This document shows, one piece after another, positions 1-10,100 of a DNA stretch of 30,152 nucleotides. Positions within the stretch are counted from its first letter, which is position 1, and every line of letters starts with the position of its first letter. The DNA lies in assembly GCF_001186125.1 (NCBI RefSeq), contig NW_014040549.1, positions 230,319-260,470 of the forward strand, in the 5' to 3' direction. The notes beneath the pieces were generated by a model that ran no database searches, was not told where the DNA came from, and was given only the letters and a program-made list of their open reading frames with translations. The position numbers and the translations under genes were made by a program. The stretch is from Sphaeroforma arctica JP610 (Eukaryota; Opisthokonta; Ichthyosporea; Ichthyophonida).

Positions 1-793
1 TATACAAATATAAATATAGACGCAGACATAGACACAGAACGAAGTATATATACATACACACAATATATATATGCATACACATGCACAAACACAAAAAGAT
101 ACACATACATTTGACCGTATATGTATGCAATCGTTTCTACACACATACAAGCATACATACATACGCGCACGTTAACTACACTATATAAAACATATGACAA
201 GTAAACATATACCGAACATTGAAATTCACCTGTTAAAAATATGCACTTAACTTTCCGTTATTCAGACGATAGGTGCTCTTTGGTATATAGATAAGTTAAA
301 TATGTACAAGACTCAGTATATCACGATATATAATTCATTATTTTGTATATATATATTGTAATATGTCACCCAAAAAGGTAGTTGAGCATAGGAGACCCCT
401 CATACAACCTGTGATCATATCATATTTATTAATGGTGGATATTTAGTCCTCCAGAGCTCTTCACAACGATATGTTGATCTGAAAATCAATACAATCCAAT
501 ATTTGGCGCGTGTGTATCATACAAATATATTTGAGTCGATATAAATTTCACCTACACACCTCCATGGGTAGTCACATACAATATATGGATGCCATACCCC
601 TAAATTGATTGTCCATTTATGTTTTCAAAGTCGCACCGCGGTCACACGATAGATGTATTGTAGCTATCCTTTTCTTGTTCCAACAACTAAAAATACTAGT
701 GCTTGGAAACTTTGTAATTATTTATATAGCAAATGGCCATTGATATACATACCCGTGAATGCATTTCTGTCTTTATTTATTTATTTATTTGAG

Positions 794-842
<49 letters not shown>

Positions 843-1071
843 GAGACTCTCCTCTGATCGAAAAGATTACATACCTGTATTTTTTATTTGTTTTTTTATA
901 TAGAAAATAACTAGCGATTGAAAATACCGTCGGTTCTTCCACTTTCCCCCCTCAGGGCCTCGTGTCTGGTCATATACTTGCGGCATATGCCTCTTAGAGT
1001 GATCACATTGCATACGTACATTCACAAATAAATATCAAAGTCAAGAATCGAGGGTGTAACGATCTACTACC
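1..1071. other. AT-rich 5' flank without a recognised gene
   Basis: No coding segment was recognised on either strand. The sequence is AT-rich with short TA, CA and ATAC runs, and holds the TTTA and GA microsatellites listed separately. It lies directly upstream of the first exon of the (+) gene starting at 1072, so it should contain that gene's promoter, but no convincing core promoter element stood out. Confidence 0.5.
772..850. repeat. (TTTA)n followed by (GA)n microsatellite
   Basis: A short TTTA tract (about 772-790) is followed by a nearly pure GA tract (about 801-836) and a few degenerate GA units. It lies about 220 bp upstream of the start codon of the 1072 gene. Confidence 0.95.
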
Positions 1072-4000
1072 ATGTCTACTTACAGGTCTTTTGGTACGTT
1101 CACAACCTTGTGGTCGACTGCTCAAAGACTGTCACCCGTGTGCAATCAGGCAAAGCCAGTAGCAGCCCGTTGTGCAGGTATGTGTTATTGGAATCCTGCA
1201 TAAGCGTTACTTGATAGTATAGATCTTACTAAAGGAGAATGTGTTGCTTAATAGAATGGAGCCTGCTCAACGAGCGTGTGCCATCTAGTCTAAGTATAGA
1301 CTCGTTGTTAGTCGGGTATGTGTTTACTCTCTAGCGAAATGTACTTATATGCAACTATGTGTTTTGATAATTTAGGAATTGTGCGATAATTGGTTTGCAG
1401 GCAACCCTGTTCATCGATAGCATTATGATGAGCTTTTAGACCGTGTTTGGTCCCTACTGGGAGTGATAGCACCGATCTGGGCGTGTGCGTTCGTTGTGCG
1501 AGATGTTGAGGAAAATTATTTCTTTGCCATTGATTGTTGAACTTGGGGTTAAATCGGATCGCCTTAACGCTCTAGTATGCCGTAGTCAATACAATTCACA
1601 TGTTACATCTAGAAATATGTCATTCACTAGTACAAGAATAAGTGGGCTGAGTGGGTAACTCTATTCCGTTGTTAATATTTGATGCCGCAACTTCTACTCT
1701 GTCGCCAACATATGTACACCGCTGAACATTGCAAAGGGGGCATATGTTCATAGTAGAATGAATGGCCCTGTGCATATATGCCATCAGATACTAGATCAAC
1801 TACAATAGTTGCGAACTCAGTCAGGGCTCAAAGATGTTTGCAAGACATCGCAATTGTATGTGCATGGTGCACACAGTGTGGAGCGCAAATTTAGTACTCG
1901 GGGGTTCTTTTGCGCTGGCTATTGGCCCACGCAATGGCTTGATTGTACGCACGGGCGAGCTCTCAGCTCCTCGTCAGAAACGACACTTCCCGTAATCTTT
2001 CTCTTGCACTTATTTTCTTGTACACTGAGAAGATACTAATTATACCTGGACACGTGCACATCGCTACATTCTTATACACTTGTACGCGTATAGCGATACT
2101 CATACTCGGAGCCACACGGACACTCTTCTTCAGTCCTTCTCTTGCATATAATATCTTAACACATTTGAACATATGTAGTGAGACTTGGGCATGTGGATAT
2201 TGTCCCGTGGTCTTTCACTCGCACGTAATATCTTACACATTTAAACATGTGATACTTGAATATGTGGATATTGTCCCGTGGTCTTCCTCTCGCATGTAAT
2301 ATCTCACAAATTTGAACATTTGTAATGATACTTAGATATGTAGATATTGTCCCATGGTGTTTCTCTAGCACTTAGCAACTCGTACAGTTGTCTATATGTA
2401 ACGATGTGCGGACATGTGGCTCGCGTGACTGCATCGTTGCTTATCCCCTGGCTGTATTGGCAACCGCATGGTTCCCAACGTATCATAGTAAATAGTAGAT
2501 TTCCTGTTTTTCTATCTTTCTATCTATCGCACCTCTATCGCAGCACGTGATCCACCCAATTATGTATGTATGGTGCGAAATTCGGGCACCAGATGTATGG
2601 ATCTAAAATATTCAGACATAATCAGTCATGCGTCTGATAATTATTTGCTCATATCACGTGTTACGAGGCTGGATCTAGAGCGAGTGCATTCTCTATGCTT
2701 CGCATTCTTCGCTCATAATTACACATATTCCGGTTTAATACTTATGTGGAGTGACCCTCTTTGTAGAACTCAGTAAATAGGCCTCCATGGCATTCTTAAT
2801 AAATTAGGCGTCCTTCGCTATACGAAATACACTTGTACATGTATCGTCTGGACTCCAAATGAATTTGCTTTCAATCATGTCTGTTGTGTTGATTGCTGTG
2901 CATAGTCAGGTGCATGGTCACGAAGACCACTCCCGTGAAAGATGGGAACACGGTAGAAAGCCGAGCTTTTATACACGAACGCGATAGTGGGGAAGTGGTA
3001 CTTTCTTACCTGGAAGACGACACGCTGGCCCGAGGTGCGTGTGTAATTATTGGCATACCTGCATATTTTGGTTGTAGTGTGTCTAAAGTCATTCACTTGT
3101 ATTGTCTTGTACTGGTACATGTGGGTTCTCTCACGGTCAGCACTATTCAATTACTACGAGTGTGTCTTTTGTCAACTTGTCACAGTTGTATAATGTTCTG
3201 GTTCTCCACTACTACATCGTGTGAGGGTTTCTCATAGAGTATGTCCACCTGTGTGGGACTCTTTGTCTGTGGTACTCTCCTCTCGTTAGTTGGCTGGGCA
3301 TACATCTGAGACGCGTGTTCGGGTTCATTCACTGGTAAGGGGCACGGGCACTTGTATCAGACTTTCGTGTCTGGCATGAATTACTGGCCTAGGGCATAGA
3401 CGCGTGTGAGAGTTGTGTGTGTTTAGTACTATTCACTCATATGAAACGCTCTTTTACCTGACACTTTCGTAATTGACCACAACCACTATGTGTATGGCAA
3501 TTTGATGGGGGACTATGCGTCCAGCATAACTAAAAAACTCGAGGATCATACTTGCATTACCGTATTCACTAGTGCAGGACATGGCGCTTTTGTGAGATGT
3601 TGGTGTTTAGCGTCGATCATCAGTATTGCATGGACAGTTGTGAGCAACTCTCGTGACAAGCGTCAATCGCGAGTACTGGGTCTACACGCTTGTCTGGGAC
3701 CTTTTGTGTCCCGCAACGATCATTAGTACCTGGCACATAGGGACTTTCTTGTTGGTAGTTGTTTTTTATAAATCTGTAAAATGGGCACCTTTATGAAGCT
3801 CTCGTGAAAGATGGGAAGTATCATATGGTTGGCTGAGTTCCTAGAGGCGATATTACTAGGGGCCATGGTATAAAAATATCTATTAGCTGTTTCAATAGAT
3901 GGTTGCTCGGTACGCGCTCTTAGAAATCACATCGGCGCCGCTTAGACATTGTTGTGACAGCCGCATACCTTTGAGAGCTGTTTTGTAATGCTTATATAGT

Positions 4001-4707
4001 AACACTTTCAGCTAACCATGAGTCACTATCGAGGGAAAGTCCATTCCCTTTGTTGTGTAAACTTTAGCTTCAAATATACATATCTTAAAGGACAATGTGG
4101 TTTTTAGTTGACATATTTGTGGAACAAGCATCTTGACACACCAAGGCATCCCTGTTTGATGTAGGTCCCGCCGTTATAGGATGGTTGAAACGAGGGTGCA
4201 GTGTAACACCTGCCAACTTTGAAGATAACAAAGAATTTATCAGATTCTTTCAGAAAGTAGTCGGCGATAATATAGTGGATGACGAGGACCACAAGTACCT
4301 TGCCCAGATGATTGACGTAGGTTGGATGCACGTGAATGATCCTAGGAATCCACCCTATCAGAATAGGTACGTACCAATGTTTTTAATGGGGGTTCAAGCG
4401 CATATTGCCTGTCTTACGTTCGGGTAACCTTGTCCTGGCAATCATTGACAGTGTGTTGTGTGTAAACGGCAGCCTGTCGTTCGTACATGTTTTTGACACA
4501 TAATTATATTTAATCCATAAACTCTTGCTACCTTTCAGGATTGCCGAACACGAAGATATATTAGGTAGTGTACGCGTGGCAGAAGGGAAGATGGTGCCGG
4601 GCACATATGAGCCTATGCCGGTACACCGCGTAGTATCACCTAAGGGACTCATGCGGTTACAACCATTCCTTCACGATCGGTTGCTTCGGGCTTATTCTGA
4701 GATATGA
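1072..4707 (+). CDS. Four-exon gene, ~201-aa protein with mitochondrial-type N-terminus, family unknown
   Basis: Proposed exons are 1072-1177, 2906-3034, 4165-4366 and 4539-4707 (stop TGA). Phases agree at each join: GTATGT donor at 1178, GTGCGT at 3035 joined to the acceptor ending at 4164, and GTACGT at 4367 joined to the TTTCAG acceptor ending at 4538. The exons sum to 606 nt. The first ~35 residues (MSTYRSFGTFTTLWSTAQRL...) carry Arg, Ser and Thr with no acidic residue, as mitochondrial presequences do. The rest is acidic and compact, with segments such as VVLSYLEDDTLARG, PAVIGWLKRGCSVTPANF, GWMHVNDPRNPPYQNR and VPGTYEPMPVHRVVSPKG. The last two joins are convincing. The first is weaker because the acceptor (catag, ending 2905) has a poor pyrimidine tract, and a further small exon could lie between. 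I do not recognise the family; a conserved mitochondrial protein is possible. No membrane segment was seen. Confidence 0.6.
1178..2905 (+). other. Intron 1 of the mitochondrial-type gene
   Basis: About 1.7 kb between the proposed first and second exons. It has no coding segment I can support. It contains a degenerate minisatellite at about 2120-2400. A small extra exon here cannot be excluded. Confidence 0.4.
2120..2400. repeat. Degenerate minisatellite, unit ~71-76 bp
   Basis: The core GATATTGTCCCGTGG occurs at 2196 and 2267, and as GATATTGTCCCATGG at 2343, giving spacings of 71 and 76 bp. Flanking parts (CTCGCAYGTAATATCT and ACATTTRAACAT) recur with it, and a more diverged unit begins near 2130. 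The short open frames across it are by-products of the repeat. Confidence 0.85.
3035..4164 (+). other. Intron 2 of the mitochondrial-type gene
   Basis: A 1.13-kb phase-1 intron. The G left by exon 2 plus the GT opening exon 3 makes a Gly codon, so the frame reads ...DDTLAR-G-PAVIGW.... No gene was seen inside. Open frames such as 3490-3726 have no splice context and an erratic composition. Confidence 0.6.
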
Positions 4708-5005
4708 TCGTCCAAGTCCTATATGGCACGATTATGACAGTAAAATAAGATGAATATTCTCACTCAAATATATATAGGACAATTGACACGCGCATAATGC
4801 TGCATATAATTTAAATATACAAAAGTGGTACACGCCTGCAGCATCGAATCACATCTCTATTGAATAATATATTCTGTTCGGAGCATGTATGTAGCGCACT
4901 TTTAGTATTTTATGCATTGTTTGGCTTCTCAATTCTATACAGGGCTGCTTCGGTATAGCTGGCGCAATCGTAGGGTGTATTTGCAGATATAATTGTCTTA
5001 ATTGT

Positions 5006-6122
5006 CTACCCTGATTGTTTTCGGATTAATTCCGGATCCACATAGTACTTAACCCGAAATGATGTTCGTACTGTCTTGAAAGTCGGCTCCACTCGAGAGT
5101 ATAGACTCGTGTTCGCAGCGAATGGCTTGTTATACTGAATTGTATCTCTGTCTGATACATTAAAGACTGAATCATGAATCAGTAAGCTCAACAAAATAAT
5201 TCTGCCTGATACGATAAACGCTATCGCACAGCGAAAGCAAGCTCAATACAATGTGCTGACGCTACATACTTTGCGCAATAGACCCACTTCAATATAGTAT
5301 GATGTAGGCTCTCGCAGGCTAGACTGATGTGATTTTACAAGCAGTCTTGTCACGGCCCATGCGTTGCTCAGTAATATTTTTGGTGTATATCGTGTTTATT
5401 TTAGGTCCCAACAAGGTGTATAATGATTTTCTGATTGATTCAGTCATTTCTATTGAGTAGCGCCGAGCCACATCATATCCGCGAGGGTGGGATCTCGTGA
5501 AATAGAAGTTTTTCTATTCGGATTCTTTGTCCACGCTCGTTGACATATAAGGCCTTTGAAAATGATATGTCATGAATTTATGCATCAGATTGGAAAGTTC
5601 ACAATACGTGCATAATCCTACGCATCTAAATCACGTGAGAAAGCCTCATGAATGAATGAATCTTAGTCATCAAATGGGACATATGCGAACATGTGCGAGT
5701 ATACGAAGTGATGTAAAAGCTGCTCTATTGTCTTCAAAACGTCTATTTAACAATAATTTATGCTTTGAAATGTGAACGGATTGATTTCAATACGTGTATA
5801 AGCAGATATTGTACCAAATGTTTGTTTTCGAGCGGAATCAACATATAATCAACGAATGAGAATATGTTGGGAGATCCATTCCTATATGTACCGAACAGCT
5901 GGAGGATTTGAATAACTGACGCCGCTAACATCCTTATTGGGCTATCATTTTGTGCTAATAGATTACTGTACAATCGTGTGATAAATATCATTTGCATTGA
6001 TGAAGAATATAGTCGTTTTCATAATTTTCTGCTCCGTGAATCACCACATGTTGGGTACTATTATATGCCTCGCTCATGGGCAGGCGGTAATAATAAATTT
6101 GATCCCATCCTTCTAAGTTCAT
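5006..6122 (-). pseudogene. Decayed AT-rich coding-like block, origin unknown
   Basis: Over about 1.1 kb the minus strand keeps resuming protein-like sequence in changing frames, without consistent splice signals between the pieces. It looks like an intronless coding sequence broken by several (at least about four) interruptions. Recognisable stretches include IYYYRLPMSEAYNSTQHVV near the 5' end, ASVIQILQLFGTYRNGSPN in the middle, and GYDVARRYSIEMTESIRKSL and PTFKTVRTSFRVKYYVDPEL towards the 3' end. I cannot name the family. It is more AT-rich than the coding parts of the neighbouring genes and lacks introns, which would suit a captured mobile or viral gene. A host pseudogene, or a poorly modelled intron-containing gene, is also possible. 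It lies between two convergent genes. Confidence 0.4.
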
Positions 6123-6317
6123 TTTTGAAATAAGTTTAATTGATATTATACTTTCATAACACGCTACATACTGCGTGGCATTACTATTTTGTATATATCA
6201 TCAGTCTGGCGGATGATACATTCATCCCATTCAAATATGCACGCACTAGCCATGTGAAGGCTATGGGTACCACAACCGCTCGAATATATCATCGCGGCTA
6301 AGGCCTACTTTCTTAAG

Positions 6318-6463
6318 GAGCAGCAGCCACGTACGGATGCACAATACGTATTGGCTGTGCACTCCGATGCGAACAACTCAGCGCTCCAGCAGCAGCCCGC
6401 AGATGTGAACGCCTCCCAACGAACACACCTGTGGACAAATACTTGCTTAGACAACTATTCTGC
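6318..6463 (+). other. Isolated exon-like segment, low support
   Basis: A 146-nt open stretch is preceded by an acceptor-like CTACTTTCTTAAG and followed by a GTGAGT donor at 6464. The translation (EQQPRTDAQYVLAVHSDANN, then a Gln-rich part) looks protein-like. A possible terminal exon follows at about 6557-6588, after a CAG acceptor. An upstream candidate (LADDTFIPFKYARTSHVKAM, about 6206-6264) also exists. The same DNA read on the minus strand gives another exon-like segment (about 6434-6510), so strand and reality are both uncertain. Confidence 0.25.
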
Positions 6464-6727
6464 GTGAGTAGAGAAAGACTGCCGATGGCATGGGGATTCT
6501 TTGCGGCTGTCAAAGTTCAGTTATGAAATTAGATTACCATTCTTCAACACCCCCAGCACATATCTATCCAGGTTGGTGGTAGTCATATGAGTGCACTCGA
6601 TTTACCGAAAGGTTGAATATGGTACACATCGCTTGCGTACAGTCCAGGTATGCAGCGACCAATTCTCACATGGGACTCAGGAGCCTGCACGCAAAGTAGG
6701 AGCAAATCTCTTGAAGCATACGGAATC

Positions 6728-7117
6728 CTACGCCGTATCCCCTAGTTCACGATGCTCCTCGAATACCCTCCTAAATGCTAGCATCTGTTTCTTACTCTCG
6801 AATTTTAAACGGAATGTGGTTGGTAGACCTCCAGCCTCCTCTTTTGTGTAATTCATTGGCGTTGTCCAACTGAAAGTATTGTTTGCACATATTTTCACAG
6901 GTGAGCATCTTCGCACAAAGTGTTCGGCCACCCGCGGATCGTCGCCTATACACATCCAGAAGCGTGCCTTACCATTGTAGACATCGGGTTGGCTTACTAT
7001 GTATGCAAAATCCTTACCCAGCTCTACAAATTCTTTCGTATCGCTGTCTAGCTGGTAAAGGGTCGCTGTTTTTTTAACCAGATGCTCGGTGCCTTGTAAA
7101 TCCTTAGCCTTGAGTGT
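6728..7117 (-). other. Exon 7: C-terminal diverged RanBD1 and stop
   Basis: The exon opens after TACCTCTTTCAG in phase 0, matching exon 6, and encodes 129 residues plus TAG. VKICANNTFSWTTPMNY and TFRLKFESKKQMLAFRRVFE align with the second half of RanBD1 (KVCANH..., ...KFxxxExxxxFxxxFE). The first half (KKTATLYQLDSDTKEFVELG) retains the fold pattern but not WKERG or the RR pair. The upstream in-frame TGA near 7150 supports an exon start at 7117. Confidence 0.85.
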
Positions 7118-10100
7118 CTGAAAGAGGTATTCCAGTGGTTCTGTGAGCCTTCAGATCGCTTATACTTTAATCACCAGGAGTGAGCTTTCTGGGTTAAATT
7201 TCGAACAAATAGCTAAATGAAGTGCCCATATCTCTGCTTTATCACCTACCAGCTCACTTCTTGCGAAATCACAAATTCCGCTTACGCACATATTTCCAGA
7301 AATAACTCATACGCATTTTAACTGCAATACTCTTTCGACTCACACACGTATACCCTGATTGAAAATAGACTAGCAACAAGGTAAGCAAGTGTATCTTCTT
7401 AAGTGTATGCATTGCAGCCAGCTGCCTAGTTTAAAACATGAATTTCTTGCACCGAAAATAGCAAGATATACACAAAATCACCTATAGACCCGAGTTATTG
7501 AAATAAGTACCTTGGATTTGTACGATTTGCAAACTTACCTCCTTTAAGTATTCTTCCTCATCATCGTCACGAGAATCGCTCTCTTTGTCATCGTAGTCAG
7601 ATTGCACGTTAGTCTTGAAGTTCCTATCAGAGCTGCTGTTTATGAACGAAGCCTTGAAGGATTCCAGTATATCCGCGCGTGGGAAGTCTATTCGATACGT
7701 TGCCTTGCCTTTCGTATCATCAGTGAAACAACTGAGTCTCAGACTGTTTTTTTGGGCGTCCTGGGCATCGATTACCTCCACCTTCTCATTGTTCGTAAAT
7801 TTTACGAGCACGCGCTCGCCCGACGATCCAGTGAAGTACTGCTGCCCGTTGCTGCAATCTAATTTTACCTTCACGACACCTTCGTCCCCAGCTGTGCGTG
7901 TCGCTTCCTCATTCCGAGATGTAACATTTACCCATTGGTCATCTGCAAAAACATACAGCTTCGCATTTTCACAACAAAATTCTCTCTCCGAATCCTCCAA
8001 ATTTTCCACCACGTTGCCTTTATCCACATTCGCATTTACCACTGACTCTTCAGCGACGGACACAATTGCAACATCAGCACCTGGCGCAACCTCCATATCA
8101 CTTTTCCCATCCACAGGCGCACTCACTACCGGCTCCTGCACAACATCCATGCCCTCATCCCCCCTATTCAAATCCTTCTCGACTTCCTCGTTTGGTTGTA
8201 CATTTTGTGCCGGAACATCCGCATCAGAGTTCTCGGTTTGCTCGTTGTCTACGCCAATTGAAGCGCCACTCCCCGCTTGCGTAACCGAATCTTCTGTAGC
8301 GTCTTCCTCCGCCATACCAGTTTTTGAAGTATCATCACGGGGACTCTGAGTAGAGGTTTCCGTCTCCTTCTCAACACTTCGGTCTTCCTGTGCACCTTCA
8401 TCCTCCGTCTCCCTATGCTTTCCACCACCATAACCCTGGACATTGTTGCTATCCTTCTGGCCCTCACCGCTTTTTTCCTGAGGACTCTCCAAGGCATCTA
8501 TTACGCTGTCACCACCACTCGCTGACATTTTGGAGGCACCCGTAACACTCTCCTCGAACTTTGCCTTGAACTCTGCTGCGGCCTCGTCAGTTTTGAAGCG
8601 TATTTTAAATATCTCTTTGGTGCACACGCCGTCCACGAAATCATTAGGTGTCACCCACGAGAACACACGCTCATTGGTATCGAGCTTCAGTTCCATATTA
8701 CTAATGATACGATGGTTAGACGATATTTTTAGTGTTTTATCTCTCCTGAGCAAGAACCGCACGGCACCACTCTGCTTGTGCTTCAACAACTTCGCAGGAC
8801 CCGTGCCCCTCTCCTTCCACTGATCATCGACAAATCTGTAGAGTCTTGCCCTCACCTCAAACAACACATCCTCGTCATCCTCTCCAGTTTCAACTGCCAC
8901 TTCTTCCAGCGTCACAATTGGTTCGAAGTGCACATCGGGCTCGTCTTCCAACTGTGATACCTTATCATCCGCAACACCACCACTTGTCCCAATACTCTTC
9001 TGATCGCTACCTGTAGCAGTAGAAGCACCAGTATTACCAAACAACGGTTGCGGTACCGATGCTAGCTCGTTACTTGACCCGCCAAAACCAAAACCGGATT
9101 TAGGAAGTGTACTATTGAACATACCGAAGTTTGGCTTTGTGAATGGATCAGCGCCAGGCATAGGCTTCCCAAAGGTGACCTTCGTGGGCGGATTGACAGA
9201 TCCCGTCGAATTCGATACAGATCCTGCATTTGTGTTGATGGACAGAGCCGGTTCACCTTGAACGCCAAAGTTGGGTTTAAATTGAGGTGTGCCGTTCGAT
9301 GCAGACGTTTCAGGTGTGTCTTTTTTAGTGGCACCGTCTCCGTTCAGCGTGCTATTGGTTACAATTGAGCTATTGTCGCCATCAACCGTAACGGACTTGC
9401 ACTCCCCCGCTGGATTTGCAGCTGTCCTTTCAATTACATTATCTTCCTCCGATTCTTTTACGGAAAGTCCTGCGCTTTCTCCCTTCGCAGCTGCCTCAAA
9501 CACTTGCCTGAACCTGTCCATCTGTTCTTCCGTCTTGAGTCGCATACTGAACATACGTCGTTGAGGTTCTCCTTCATCGGATGCGTCCATTGGTGCTATC
9601 CAGTACGCAGCCGCAGGATTATCAGCGGGTTTAATAGCAAGCCCCTCTGGTATCGTATGATTAGCACATATTTTATGCGTCGCTTCGCGACGCATCAGGA
9701 ACCTGACCGCCCCCGTGCTACGATGTCTCAGCATTCTAGCGATGCCCACCCCTCGTTCTTTCCACGCACCCTCCACTTTCATATGCAATTTGGCCCTTTC
9801 CAAGAACAAAACGTCTTCGTCTTCCTCACCAGTCTGAGTCTCTACTTCCTTCAGCGTCACAACAGGCTCGAAGTACACGTCAGGCTCCGCCTCGACATCA
9901 TCGGTATTGCCCGACACCACTGCCAGTGTCTCCTGTGACTTTGCACCATTCTGGTTGGTTGTCACTGGGACACCAAATACGGGCTGCGGTGCTGTACTGA
10001 ATCCCTTAGAGGCACCTCCAAAATGTATGCCGTCGGTTGTGGGTGCCGGAATTCCAAAACTAAATGTCGAGACAGGGACCTTTTTGATCTCGGCAACTGG

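Noticed and set aside
3490-3726. 78-codon plus-strand frame in intron 2 of the mitochondrial-type gene
   Set aside because: No acceptor or donor fits the phases of the flanking exons, which join directly to give continuous sequence.
7482-7538. Apparent continuation of the giant frame to a stop at 7482
   Set aside because: A GTAAGT donor follows codon GAG at 7539, and the next exon (7117) continues in phase with another RanBD. The extra residues are intron.
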